Shown in pieces: positions 27,901 through 42,900 of a stretch of 64,000 bases of DNA. This stretch comes from Heterobilharzia americana (lineage: Eukaryota > Platyhelminthes > Trematoda > Strigeidida > Schistosomatidae): contig OX104127.1 in assembly GCA_944470555.2 (NCBI GenBank), positions 28,349,661 to 28,413,660 of the forward strand. The letters run 5' to 3'. The notes under the pieces were generated by a model. It was not told where the DNA came from. It did no database searches and was given only the letters and a program-made list of their open reading frames with translations. Each line of letters starts with the position of its first letter. Position 1 is the first letter of the stretch. A program made the translations under genes and the position numbers.

Positions 27901-30900
27901 CTGTGCCTCTTGTGTCAACTTGTTGGTTTCCGTCTGTAGATCTTTGAGTTTGTGCGACAAGACATTAGACATAAATCGTCATCGGCAGCGAAATTCAAAT
28001 CTTCATAAATAGTCCCTATTAAAACTCAATCCTGACTGCTACTGAAAAAGCAGGATGTCGAAAATTTAGGTTGTAAATATACACCATAATATGACATAGT
28101 ATTAAAATCATTGTTCTATCCATGAACTAATCAATCCTTAAACGATAAAACTGTAAATTTTTCCTAGTTGATATTCATCGTGGACTGATATCAGTTGGAG
28201 AAGCATTTGAAACCTAGAAGCAGTAGACACCTGCTTCGTTCTGGTTGGGGACTTCTCGGTAGTGGACACCCATGACCCCTCCCTGTCGAATACCAGACCT
28301 TGGATCTTAAGATTCCGCGGCCAGTGCGTTACCATTGAGCCACTGGGTCGGAATACGGTGTTTAATATTTCCGGCTTCTGTTGGTTCATGACACAGCCCG
28401 AACATCACCCAATATCATCGTTGAATATTTATTTGTCCTCATGGCTACCGAGTTTACCCCACTGGTCACAACTTCTCATTGGAGTTTCAAGAGTCACCTC
28501 TCTCGAAGCTAGTTACTAATGAGCACTAGATCGATTCAACTTGATGTTTGTGGGGATTTATTGATTTCAAGTTGGTGTTCATCATAGATTGATATCAGTC
28601 TTTATTCTTTTCAGGTGAACAAGATAGGGAGATAAAAAGTTCTTCTGACTGTCCAGATGCTGTAGTCATCGGTTTAATTGCTATACACAATCCACCTCCT
28701 CGTAAAACAATTGGAGTTTACAATTCAATTATGAGCGGGAATAATACAAACACAACCTCAGCTTTATCCAGTTCATCTACTAGTCAATCTGCCTTTGTAA
28801 ATAACTCAACAAGGTAAAAGAAAAGCCAGTGTCGTTTTATTGCTTTCATTTATTACCATGTATATATTTTTAAAAATTTAATTTGCTGTATGTTCAAGCA
28901 AAACGTTGAACTGCTAAGCTATTGACATATGTGATGGTCTTTTCAGGTTGGGCTTTAAACACTACCAGTTTCATCATATTCGAATGATGAAAGTCGATAT
29001 CTATTGTGTAAAACGACTTAAAATTGACAAATATCATTCACTTTGACTCAAAATCGAACTGTACTTACCAACCATATGCATGTCCGTGCAGCAGACAGTG
29101 AGCTATTGCATGAAGGATAACGATAATATCTGGCATTTCAGGTCTCAGCAGATGGACTATTATTTGGGTTAGTGATTCACGGAAGTAGAGTTTTTCAGAT
29201 CAATATGTCATAGATTAGCCATATTGTCTTGCAGTATTAAGTATTCATTATCATTCTTGTGAATTAATATCAAATCTTTTAAAGTTTTTATCGGACGGAC
29301 GTCTAAGACTGAGTTGTTTATAAGTGTTACTAATCAAATTTCAGCTTTTTAAATGATGAACACTACATATAGGTCATGAAAGTGATATTGATAGTGTCAC
29401 ATTCCATGAACAGGACAGTTTCATTGTTAAGCTTACATTATTGTAGTCATCATTGTAGAGTATATGCAGATCATGAAAAAGAAAAGATTGGGTCCCTTAT
29501 ATCCTCAGAATAGGTGGCTGGAATGTTAATGCGAAAATTTAAAGATCATTTCAACTGGTCTACAACCACACTTCAGTTGCTCAGTATCCATCCTGAACGT
29601 GATCGTGTTGCAGATGTAATTTTTCTAACTTTGATTGAAGTTGAGACACTTATTTCAGTCTAAAAAGATACAAAGTAGCAGATTTTAGGCCCTGATTACC
29701 AGAAGTTGTAAGGATTGCGACAGGAAACTAACAAGTGGAGTAAATGAGGAATCAGATGTATTTCAAGCAGACTGCTCCATATAGTTGATTACATGACGTC
29801 ATAGGAGAATCAGTTTGGCTCACATAGTCTCTAATTTTCTTGCTGTCGTAAGGATCCGATACTTGACGAAAACTGAATAACAGCTAACTTCAAGGAACCA
29901 GGCAGGTCTCAGATCTGGATGAAAGTGCGTCGATCAGACCTTCACTCTTCAACAGTTTTCGTCGTGCAGACAGTAACTGAAACCTGACATTTGACATACT
30001 TCTAACCCGAAGGCCATATTTGATTCTGTCATTACTATCTACCTGCGAAAGTAGTACCAAATAAATATATAATCCGGGTTAAGATTTCCTGTTTGACTTC
30101 ATACAACCTTTTAAGGATTTACAGAGAGTTTTAATCTGAAGTAACGATATTAAACGGCTTCGGTCAATTACATCCATTCGCAAACAGCCTAATTATACAC
30201 TTTTTTAAGGGATAAAAATCTAAGTACGACTTCTCAGTGACTACCTTACTCTGATGCAAGCGCCTGGTCAGTATAAAATACCCAGATGATACAGTTCTCT
30301 TCAGCGAAAATGGTGAACACTTTGGTTGAAGATCCGATTATATTTATGTATGATTTCAGTAGTATAGAATTAATAAGTATTGTAACTGGAATTCGTCATT
30401 TATACTAACCAGTAGTCGAATCCCCACCTCTTTTGAAGAAGAGAGAAAATTGCATTTTTAATCTGCATGTTCACGCAGTCCAGCAATACTAAAAAGTTTC
30501 ATTAGGATCAGTAATGTTATATAATTACTTTTATTCGCAGCCACTGTAGAATAGTCGCAGTAACATAGAAACATTAAGATTGACGGACCGATCGGTACCA
30601 CTTATCATCTGCCTAACAGATGGATACGAATCTTTGTGGGCAGGTGATGTTTACTCTAGCATGACATATACTCATGAGGAACAAAAGGGATATAAACCTT
30701 ATGGAATCAACCATCTAACTTTTGAGGAATACGTTTTGTGGTTTAAAAATCATTCCACTCATTTCAACCTGTCAGATGAGTAGTGCCGTCACCCAACTAA
30801 TGATATGTGTAGCTAGTAGCCAAGCAGCCTAGACCTTTACCAGGTCGAATTGTATTATCATTATTATTTACTCAATTTTTAATTGAATGAATTGCGGTTG

Positions 30901-33900
30901 CAATCCATGCAGAAACCGTCGAGCTGCACTTTATTGAGGCTATAGCTCTTGAAATTTTGGGTTTTATAACTGGGAGTGACACTCAAATCTAGTGAACTCT
31001 TGTTATCTTCGCGATGATTTCGCATTTTCAATCCTCATTTATCTTGCATCACACTAATAGGATTTTGTCAATAAGCTAGAAATATAGATCCTATACCTTA
31101 GGGATTTCTACGTACGTATTTTTGTTTACTACAAGAATTCTTTCCAGTTGTTTTTTTCTACGTCCTTTTGTACATTTATGAATATTTTTCAGAACAGATG
31201 GTTATTATTGTGTACGTATTGGTCTGCTTTATGCTGGTAGACCATTGGGTAAGGTATATCCCAGTGAATTATCCAATTATCGCACAAATTCATTTGGTAA
31301 TTGTTATACTTCATCGCCTTATATTCATCAATCAAAAGAATATCATTGGGCCAATAATCATACACTATCCGTTGATAGCCAGCAAAAGCACACTAGAGAT
31401 TATTTTATTAGTGATCCTGGTCGTTATCAAACTATACAATCTGGATTTCCTAAAGTATTGCAATTCGATCAGTGGTTTAAATTCCCAAGTATGTTCTTTT
31501 CTTTTTCACATGATAGAAGCAGTGTGTTTTCATGATCGCTTTTTGACACTGAAATAAGATATCTACTCATTTCCCTTTTAATATCAGATATAGAATAAAT
31601 ATATGAATAAGTGACTTTATAAAATGTGTTCTGTTTTCTGTCATTCATTTGAATATGTGCGGAGGTAACGCTTCTTATTCGCTGTCCCCGATTTCATCAA
31701 TCTCAATGACAGGGAGACAGATAAGATCAACGGACAACATTGCACATAAGTGAATCGGTTCAAGCTGTCGCAATTCACAGTAGTATACAAAAAACAGGCG
31801 GAGAGGAAAAGAGTGATATCAAAGTAAACAAATTTCTATCGCAGAATAAATAATATGAAGATAATGGTTAATGTGAATATTCAACCTTTAGAAGACATAA
31901 AAGAGTGTATATGCCTGAGCCATTTTAACCAACCTACAGCCATGTCACCAAGAGACCTCAGCCACTAGATTGGGGCTTGACATGCGCAGTACATATCCAG
32001 TCCATCTCAGTCGACTAAAGTTCATGCCATTATCGTCAACTTCATAGAGTAAATTGAACGAAATGAAGACAGAGAATGCAAATGTGCACTGAACCCTTTT
32101 ACTGTTCCTGCAGTCCTTCGAAGTTCTTGAGAAAACGTGTATTTTTATCGGGATTTCAATTTTATCCACTATCATTAGGTGTAGGTAGAGGTTTGAAACT
32201 TAGGGGTCGATTACAGCTTAGCATTCTTTCAGTCATGCTCAAGGGACATCTTTTTTAATAAAACGGCTCAGTAGTGTTCAAATGTTATCCAAGGAGAACT
32301 GGAAATCGAAGTGATATCTATTAATTTATAAGATGAAATGGAGTGTAGGCATGTCCGTTGACATTCACGACTTTTGCAGGACTTAATGTTATGCTGTTCA
32401 ATTTTTCGGGATGTGTGGTTGTATAGGAAATTGTTAGTGAATGATTGCGACCTTTGGGATCATTTTCATTAATGCACATCTCCGTACATACAACAAGGCA
32501 CAAAATGTCAGCCTCAGTCAGAGTTAATTTTGTTCCTATGTACGATTTTCTACCATTCTCCAGATTTTTGGCCTTGATAATCGGACTACTCGTAAGTAGG
32601 CGAAAAAAATAAACTAAACATCGTTGCTGAGCGCATTGCATTTTTCATTCATATATTTTGGAAGTTTATTGTACTCCATCGATTCGGCAATAATACGCTT
32701 TTCTGCACTCACTCATCATGTTTCAGTTTCCTCATACATATTACAATTGTTTATTTGTTTAAAAACACAGGTTTTGCAATCAGTCAACTACCAAGGGAAG
32801 CAATGTTAACAATCAGTTTATTCTTATGTAAAAAGTTGAATACTGAAAATTCTGATGGTTAGTAAGCATGATATTATTTGTAATCACTATATTTTATTTT
32901 TTGAATTTCCTCATGCATCTACATGTAAGTTTGTTCGTTTTGGGAATGATTTGGCGATTAATATGGTTCACTAAAGAAGCTTGCTCGCCACAATCTTGTG
33001 GAATCCAACATTTTTGTTCACTTTAATGATGACTGTTGTAGACGATAATCAATAATACTTATTTAAGTGTTTCATACTTGTTCGTGCCCTTTGATTGAGT
33101 TAAAACTGTAGAATTTATTTCATATGTGAGTTGTATCTGTGAAAAAGGTGGTTGATTCAAACTTCATAAGATAATTGACTTTTTAGCTCACTTAGATGCT
33201 TTATGAATAATAATGGAAAACGTGGCTTCCTAAACTTTGTTTCCAATCAATACCATGATAGAAAATATAAGTAAGAAAATATTTCATTCAGCCTGTTTCA
33301 CTATGATGTTCTGAACGAAATGTTTTGTCCCACTCAGTTAATATAAGAAATATTGTGATAATATGTATGATTCTTGTTTTCTCGGAAAGTCACTGTATGT
33401 AGAGACGTCGGTTATAACGGTGACCAACAAAGACATACCTAACTACAAACTTGAAATACACTTTGTATTAGTTTTAGCATTACCAATTTAGATTATATGG
33501 ATGTAGGACCAGGAGTTGTGTTAGATTTAGCGATCGGGATTAGGAAATATTAAGCTATTATTGTCCTCAACTGAAAATTTGGTTAATATATCTGTTGACC
33601 AGATGCCTTCTGTTTGCTGACTAGATGTCTCATTTGAAATTAGATTTACTTCGCTGGACTGTTGCATATGATCATTATGAGAACTTATCCTGTAGAGGGG
33701 TTAGTTTCGTTACGTTTGTTAGCATGTCAGCCAATTCTTCTTTTGGCTGACATTAAAATAATCCAAGAGTCAAGCATATTTTCTTTGATGACGGTTGATG
33801 CATACGCATAGTCAATAAATACTATAGTGAATACAAGAATTAATATCTTGAAACGTTGTATACAGAAATGCGAATATCCGAGAGCATACTGGAAAAGTCT

Positions 33901-36900
33901 GCGTTGTAATCACAACCATCCAAATCGTGGTACCCTGAATTACATCAATGAGATAAAATCTAGATTGCCTAAAGTTGAGCGCCATATCTCAATAACAGAG
34001 CATGCATTATGTCAACTATCAAACAATGAATGAGAAAATTCCAAAGACTATACAAATAAAATCATGGAAAGTAGCTGAGAAGATGTAAACTTAAAGCTTA
34101 TGAAAAGTCCTAAAGCAACAGATTTTCAATCCTATTTTTTTAAAAATCCTGAAAAATATATATTTAACTATCCTGATGTAACTTTGTAGGCAATTCGGTT
34201 GCAAATACTTTCGTTAGTCCCTAAGTTTTGTGTCATTTCAACTTCTTTAAAATGAGCTTGATACTAAAGTTTAGTTCGAAAGTAAAAACGATCTGATCCT
34301 AACCTTCGACAAAAGTCTCGAGCAATCTAAATAAACTTTTTTTAACTTCTACCTTCATTACATGAATGCAAAACCAAATACTGGGAGACTATTTTCTAGG
34401 AACATAAAGCCTATTCAAACGAACTTTCGAAGGAGAAAGACTATTGATAAACTGTCCTCTTTACAAGCAGACGAAAGTGAATTCTCAAAAGAAGCGTTTC
34501 AAAAAGATGTAATAGAACAAACAGAAGAAAAACTGACAAAAGTTTTGAAGAAGTTGAAAGACGAATCAATCATCAGCACAAAGCTGTTTTACAGACTGAA
34601 ACCATCTGGTTGAGTAATTTCTCAACTTTACGGTCTTCTCAAAGTTCATAAAAAAATATTCCTCCTCTTCCAACTATTGAAATGAATAATTCACGGTATC
34701 AAGGGATTACTAAATAGTTAACTGAATATCTTCAGCCTTGAAGAATCAGATCATGAATTACAGTACTCCTGACTCCTTCGACTTTGTCAACTGCGTAAAA
34801 GATGTCAACATGTGTGGTAGGAGTATGTTGTTATTGAACGTTACATCTGTTTGACGAAAACAACGTGCTCTCTTTGGGATTATTTTGAGATCAACAGGCT
34901 TGAAGTTGAAATTTCCAAACATTATCTTAAGCAATGGCTCTTACGATGTTCTTTTTTATACACAATTTAGATTCAATAATTAGCTTTATCGACAAAAGGA
35001 GGGAGTGGCATTGGGTTCACCACTGGTTCCTTTCCTTGTTGACTGCTTTATGAGTAATCTGGAGAACATTAAACTACTTTCTTTGACCTATCAGCTCTAT
35101 CTATATAAGTGACACAAGGATGACACTTTCATCACCTGTCAGGAACATAGTAACCTTGAAGAAATACTACGAAAGTTCAGTGAATGTCGAAATTCAATTA
35201 ACTTTGCATGGAAACTGGAAATAATTCAGAATTTCATTTTCTGGATGTTCTATTGAGAAAAATGCATTATGGTTCTCTAAGGAGATCGATTTACAGAAAT
35301 AAACTTAGGATGGTCAGTATTGTCATTTTCAAAGTTGGCTTCTACTAGTCAGGAAAAGAAACCTGATTCCTTCACTGTGCGCACGAATTAGAAGAATTTA
35401 TACGGATAATACAGTAAATGAGAAGCTGGAAGTACTTCGAAGAGTGTTTATCAATAACGGTTATCCTTGAATATTCCATGACAGGAACATGAGGCCTAAG
35501 AATTTCAAAGAGGAAGGCTCTACGGTTACAAAGAAGACGCTTTATCAATATTGGATTCAAGGAAGATACATTGGCAGAGATAGTAAAGAATTGGTCCTGC
35601 AAAGCACTTAAAGAGATCTACGATTCCGCACAGCTTCGGATTTTTTTTCGGCAATCAACAACTTGTTTGAGGGTGTGTAAAGGATAAACTCCCGCTTTTG
35701 GACCACCTCCATATGTGTTCACCAAATCATCTGCTCTTGTGAAGCTGGTTAAATAGGCTGCACCAAGCGTGATCTATCCAAACCTATCTCCAAACACTAG
35801 CCTACATGGCTATCCTAATTGACAGTGTAAAACCGTCAACAGCTGGATTCTTAAACGTTTAGTTATCTCTGTTCACTGTGCTCCATGAGAGTCTTCTTTC
35901 AAAGTGAAGGCAGACATTTTGAAACGAGAACGTATTCTCTAAGTCAACACATCAGACGCTCTAGCAATCCAGCATTACAAGCCTCCTCTTTGTGTTCAAA
36001 AAGGATACATTCAGTCTCCATTTTTACCTTGTTCATAATGTTCTTTTGACGGTGTATTCATTTCTTTGTTTATTTATTATAATTCTATAACCAAATTCTG
36101 ATGACCTTGATTTAACCCTCTAGCTGTTATCACTTTATGACTTTATTGACTTTTTGGTGACATTGTATTGACCTGTTAGCCACTGATGCATATATATTGC
36201 TACAAGTATGATAACGATGTACAACTTTTAAAAATGATTCTTTGGAAAAAAAAATTTCTTCACTGAATCAACTTTTATTAATTTTTCATTATGTAATAGA
36301 ATTTTCAAGGACATAAGTCATTCATTTTTGTGTGAATTTTGTTGTTGGGTTTCTCATATACTAAAAAGATTTCATTGTAAATATAACTGAACTGTGATGA
36401 ATGTACCTTCCCACTTTATATACATTTTTTTTATTTTTAATATATTTTCCTTATAGTTGATGGAACATTAGTCGGTTGGGTGAATTTTCCTTTATTCGAT
36501 ATAAATGGTCGATTGAAGCAAAACACAGCAGTTGTTGGTCTTTGGCCACCATCTGAATTTATGCATGATTATAGGCCCACCTGGTCTCAGTCTAATACAT
36601 CACCGGATTGTCCACTTGTACAGGTAAAGTCCTTTTATCCTATCACTTTCATTCTGACAGTCAAACAAATAAGCACATATTATTATCGTCACTACATCAT
36701 TATGTATTGTCCCAATTAGCCAAACTTCATGAGTTATTTATCGCTATATAACCATTACTTCGTGTACTGAAATGGTTTTTACAGTGTTGTGTTTTCTGAG
36801 GTGGATAGCTTAATCGTGAAGCTTTCATTGTCATTCTAGACGACGTCGTCAACACAAACTTCGGGAAGAAGTGGGCTATAAGTTTTTTTCTATGATTGGC

Positions 36901-39900
36901 TTATTAGCTTAACATGATGGCCTTGTGAGTTATTGATTATTTGTGCCAAACTCTTATCATTGTTTTCTATTCGAATTCATGTTCACAATTGTCTGTATGT
37001 GTTGGTATGAGCGAAAATACGTCATGATGCTTCACTACTGGCTGATACTTATGTGGATAAATATGAAGAAGGCGACCACTCTGTCTTATGTAGTATTTTC
37101 CTCAGTTTCCGTAGTTTATTTTGTAGATAACGTTTGGTTTAATTTCTTTCGCTGTTTCATTTTTTGGCGTGCATAATAATGAGTGAAGAGATTTTGTAAG
37201 TTTGTGAGCAACAGTGTTTCGAAAAGGCTTTAATAATGTAGTTACCACCTCTAAGATGTTCTTCATGTAAGGTTAAACAGTCCGATAGTTGATTACCGAG
37301 GATAACTTCTTTTTATTGACGACGAATTAGGCATAAATCTTCTGATGAAGTTGCATGGATAACCGTTTTTCTGGAAGAGAGAAATGAGCAGTTATCGGTT
37401 ATATAAATATGAGGTATTCATCACGATTGTATTTTTTCATTTCAGCTTTGTTTTCCCGAGTACCAATATGAGATTGAATTTCCCATAATCAAATTTGAAA
37501 GTCCATTGGAAACTACTAGTGACAGGCAAGTAATATGTATTTCTCCCGTACTAACGAAACTATAGATAATATTATGAACTCACTAGTATATTGGTGGATG
37601 TCTGTTCTACTGATGATGATATCTTTTTCTAATGACTTTTGAGTACTTAATACCTGTATACTTTTCATTTAAGTAGTCTCCAGGATATTGACGTACTCAT
37701 ATATAGTTATTCCATCATGAAGCGATATCATCTAAATAACCAAACAAAAAAATCCAAGAATATATGATTGTTACTTTATCCTGGTAGTCATTTCCTGAGA
37801 TTGTTCACTATTGATGGAATTGAGGATGTTCAAATTTAACGTTGAACACGTATCCACTTATTTAATCTAGCAGTTAAATCTTCAAACCTTAATTAACTTA
37901 CAATATCATGTGACTTTAACCAATATGCGTATAGTCATAGTTCTCAGTTAGTTAACTCCCCAGTTTATAACTTTCCATTGGAACAACTACAAATGTTTGT
38001 TTCTTCAAGTTTTGACTCCTAACTAACTACGAGACAGTGAAGGCCTTGTCTACTAAATTCTTGTGATTTTAAATTGCTGTCCTATGATGAAACTCTCCAT
38101 TTCCGTTTACATTTCGTTTCATAACAGAAGATTTCCAGAAAAAAATGCTTTGAATTTTGAAGAGTCATTCTCAGTAGATGTACAATAATATTTATAGTAA
38201 TGACAGACAATCAAGTCTATTATTGGCTAATAGGTCAACATAAGGTTATCAAAACGAATATTCTCGTAGGAGATAGTGAATAATCTCTAGAGTTAGGGAG
38301 AGATTGTGTAATCCAAGGGTATATGGGAGGAATATGAGGTCGGTCACAGTGACGACTAATTGGTTAAAAAATAATAGTATTCATATTTTTAATGTAGTAG
38401 TCATCGCAAGCTAGTATCGGCTAGAGGAAGCATTGAAAACTTGAATGCGGTAAACAGCTGTCTCGTCCTAGTGTGTGACTCCGCAGCAGTACGGACCTAC
38501 GACCTTGCCAAGGTTTAAAGCCACGAACACCAGGATTTGTGGTGAGCTCGTTACCACTTAGCCACTGATATATCCAGTGATCGTTGTTTTCTTCATAACT
38601 TATAGTTACTTAGTCTCTTAATTATTGCTTCGTTTAATAACTGTCTTTAGCCTTTACTGACTGCTTACTACCTCATCAGTAACTGCCGTGATACAATATA
38701 GCTATTAATCTAGGTTCCTAAGAGCACTCTATGCACGGATTTTGTAACCATTGGAGTTAGTGATGAACTAATAAATCATTGTTCCTGCTGATGACAACAG
38801 TTTCAGTGGAAAAATTTATGCGTTTGTGATTATCCTACTCATATTCATTTTGTCAGTTCCGTAAATGGAATCAATTTGAATGTTTCTCATTGCAAGCTTC
38901 ATCATTCAGCATGTAGTCTGAATCATGTGCTTTGATAGTGTTGGTTTTCTGTTGCCGATACGTGTATGCGTATGGCTTATAAGCTAGCAGATGATCTATG
39001 TTCGGCTTCGGATATTATCATCCGAATCACTTCAGTATGATGACTTCTCTACTGTATGTTTGTATATTTTATGCATCCTATTTCTGATTAATGGATTATT
39101 TTTATTTACTGATGCTTATAATTTCCCGTTGTTTATTACATTGGACCCAACTGATTGACTGCTCTTAGCACTTAGGATATCTAAACATGGTGCGTTAAAC
39201 TTAACTGTGATATTATTTGCTTTCTGGTAGTTGGGACTAAACTTCAGGATCCTCATATTGTGCTGTTTTTGACTTGTCAGTTGAGTCCATCTGTATTTCG
39301 CGAGTTATGACATCCTAGAGGTATCTCTTATGTCTCAGTAGTTTAGTGGATATGACTTTGGGGTTTGAAACGATAACGGTGGGTTTTAATCTCATTGGGA
39401 ACATCATTCCTCACTGAGGTACATATATATATGGTTGATGCGTCCGAAAAAGGAAGAAACCCGCCTTCTAGATTCCACTGCTAGTCATTACTAAGCAAAT
39501 AATAACATGATGGTTTAGTTGTTGAACTTTCCGTTCGAATCTTTTTTCTATTTTAGATTAGTTTCATCATTTAACTCCCTTTGTTCAGATGCAAAACAGT
39601 CAATCATTGAAGCAAAATCTGCAATATTACTGCAAACATTAAATCCAGAATTATCATTTAAATCTGTTGATGCTTCTTTAATCGCCTATAGTGCAGCATC
39701 ATCATCTGTGCATAGATCTAGTCGAAGAGAACATGTACCAATCCCTGTATTACAGTTAGCAGCCCTGAATTCAATGCTTACATCTTCTAATCAATACAGT
39801 TCTTTTGGTAGTAGTATCAATGGTGGCAGTACTTCTGGGAGCGGTAGTGTGGTCACTGGTGCTGGTAATGGAAATAATTCTAACTGTAATAGTAACAATA

Positions 39901-42900
39901 ACAGTGGTATTATTAATAATAGCAACATTCCAGCTTGTAGCATCAATTCAGTTACCTGCTGTCTGCCCTGTCCACCAGCAATAACAATTGAAGTTTTATG
40001 GAATTTACGCCATTCTATTTGTGATATACCCGAGGCAATGATAGCACTGGTTATCAGCTGTTTAGTGAATTGGCCTCAAATTACCAAACAAAATTCAAAA
40101 AATGCCACACAAGAATGGTCTTGGATCAAATTACTAAAGGAAGTGTATAGGTAGTTTGAATTTTTTGCTGTCTGTCTTTTATGTTCTTGTTCATGTACGC
40201 ATATAGCCATTGTGATAAATCATGTATTTCCCCGTAGATCGAAACATGTAAAACAAGTGAATAGAATTCTTTGCACTGAAAGTCGTAATTAAAGATGTTG
40301 CAAGTAGGCCGTTGAAGTTATGATTAAAATTCTGCACAACTAGATCATACGTACTGATTGGTCACTGGATGACAATCAATGTCATGCCATTGGTCACTAC
40401 AGTACCGGGTAATTCAGAATTGAAATTTCTGAAGTGCTATAACTTAGTTCAAGGTTTTAGTAATTTTTCTCGACATGTGTTTATTATCTTCCTATTAATT
40501 CCTACTAAATGCTGAACATCCAAACCTAACTGAAGTTGAACAAATATAAGGGTTTTCTGAGATTGTATAAATGTAACTGAAAATTTCGAAACCTAGTCTT
40601 CAGAATATTCCCTTCTTGTTGAGTATCCAGAAAATAATGTGGCATCTTCTTAGAAAATGACAGTCAAAATAGAATATTTAGAAGAATTTTCCTTTGGAAT
40701 AATTTTGTATCAAGGAACATGTGGATTTCATGATCATTGATGAAAATAAATCAAGTTTCATTATGCGCTTCAGAAGTAGATAGTTGTATGAGATCATGTA
40801 TACGAAATGAGGTGCAGAGTATTGTTACCAAATATCCTAGTAAAGCACTGGATAGGTAAGCTCATGCAATTAAGTGATCGCTTAAGTTATTCACACTTGA
40901 GTATGATCAAGAAAAAAGTAAAAATGAATGTCACAATTTTAATATTTCTTGAGTTCAAAAGGATATGGGCTGATGGAAAACTATGATTAAAGTGTGCTTC
41001 ATAGTAGAGTGTGTAGAAATATATTCATACTAAGGCGGATCAAATTAGTTAAAGTGATTCGACCTGTTTTTTCATACTATTTGAATCAAATCTCTATAAC
41101 TTCTGTTATTTGAAGGACTCAGAATCTGACAGTTTCCATTGGATGTATCTTTGAAACGTCAACATTTATTTTGACTTAGTTTAAGACTATGAAACAGTTG
41201 GGATGCATTTTGTCAATTTTTATATCCGTTAAAAGTATTGTTGCTAGGCATTAATATTTTTCTAACTTTACTTTTGTTATTTTGAGTATAAATTTACCTC
41301 ACATATCCGCCGTATATATAATTCAAAGCAAAATACCACAATCATGTTTGTCTATAGAGCTTCCTGGACAGACTAATATTTTACTACAATAGCGGAGGAT
41401 ATACTATTTCAGTCTGTCCTCCTCTTGTCAATATTTCCGTTTCTTGTTTTAAAGGTTTGTAATCATGAAACTAGTCAAATAATACTAACATTTTAAACAG
41501 CCACATCTGGCCTCCCATCAATTCTGCTTAATTTTTAGTCAATTATTTATTTATTTATTTTTCTGTATTGTTTAGTCTTTTAACGGTAACTCCAGTGCCT
41601 TATCCTGGTCTTGTCCTGCGTCTACTGTCACCGGATGTCGCTGATCAAGGTATCCGTCATTGGGCAACAAGAGCACTATCTTTGCTTTCGTCAGACAGCC
41701 TTCTTCTGTACCTACCTCAAATAACTGAGGTATTTAATGAATACATATTTTTACTTACTGCATAATAACAGTTTCATTTTTATTTCCGTATACCCAGGAA
41801 TATGATTACAGCGTTTCTTTTTTCAATAGAGTCATTTTTTATTCGTCGTTGTCAGACATGAACAGTTTTTGAAGTCGAAATTACCATAATTAACATTACG
41901 GCAATATCGAGGCATATGCATAGGACCCTATATGCCAACAGAGGTCAAACAATTCGATCCAATAAAACAACGGTGAATTACAAGCACATCAATAAATAGT
42001 AATAACTAAAAATCTCCATTTAATATATGCATAAATGACAGTCTGCTGTGATATAAGCCCATGTAATTGAAGACTGCAAATTCCAGGTTATGAGTTTTGT
42101 TCAACTGAGGATAAAAATCTGAAAAAGTTCTATCCTGTTAGGAATTATGACAGAACAATAAGATTACGTGATTTATCTAAATCGTGTAATGCATTTCTGA
42201 TCACATGCACTTGTCATAAGAATTTATCCGCAAAAACGTTAACTTTGTTAATGTATGGGAAAGACAATATATGTCAGTTGAGAAGACTGTATTGAAAATC
42301 AAAATAACATTGACGATCAGTATGACGATGTGTTATAGTCCATGAACCTTGGATTAATAAACGACTATATCACGGAGGGTCTAATATTATTGAATATCAA
42401 GGTATTTAAGCCACCATTGTTTGGCAGATTGATGAATCCATCTTGCTTCGGAACAAAGCTTACAATGTGTTTAATAAAATTCATGAGTCGGTACTAAGTG
42501 GGCAACAGAGCATTGGAACACGGTGCACTCTGTCGATAAAAAGCGTGTATTCATCATGCTACTGTACACTGTTGATGTTGTCAGGCAAACTTAAGGCCTG
42601 GCATCACGAAAACATGCTATGCAGCTATGGTTTGGATAATTAAAAATCTGAAGCATATATTCTCACGGGATCCGTTGGAATAGGTGAAAGACGACGTCTT
42701 ATCCCAATGTGATCCCATATACATAGGGAATTTCTACCGTTAATTCAAAATTGGGGCTACGAAACACATTACAAAGTTGCTTCAGAAAGAACTAAAGTCA
42801 CCTGACTCGATTAGTGCTAGAAGCGAATGTCCGATTCCCCAGTCGCTAGATATATTCAGAAAGAATATAAAACGGATGTAAATATGTTATTGAAGCTCAT

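Noticed and set aside
32321..32641. 106-codon - strand open frame
   Set aside because: No recognisable domain or repeat family; overlaps other chance frames in both strands.
33196..33270. Open 75-base stretch with good 3' and 5' splice borders (reads [17 protein letters not shown])
   Set aside because: In the phase required by exon 9 (one base carried over) it hits a TGA; it also lacks C2-like motifs.
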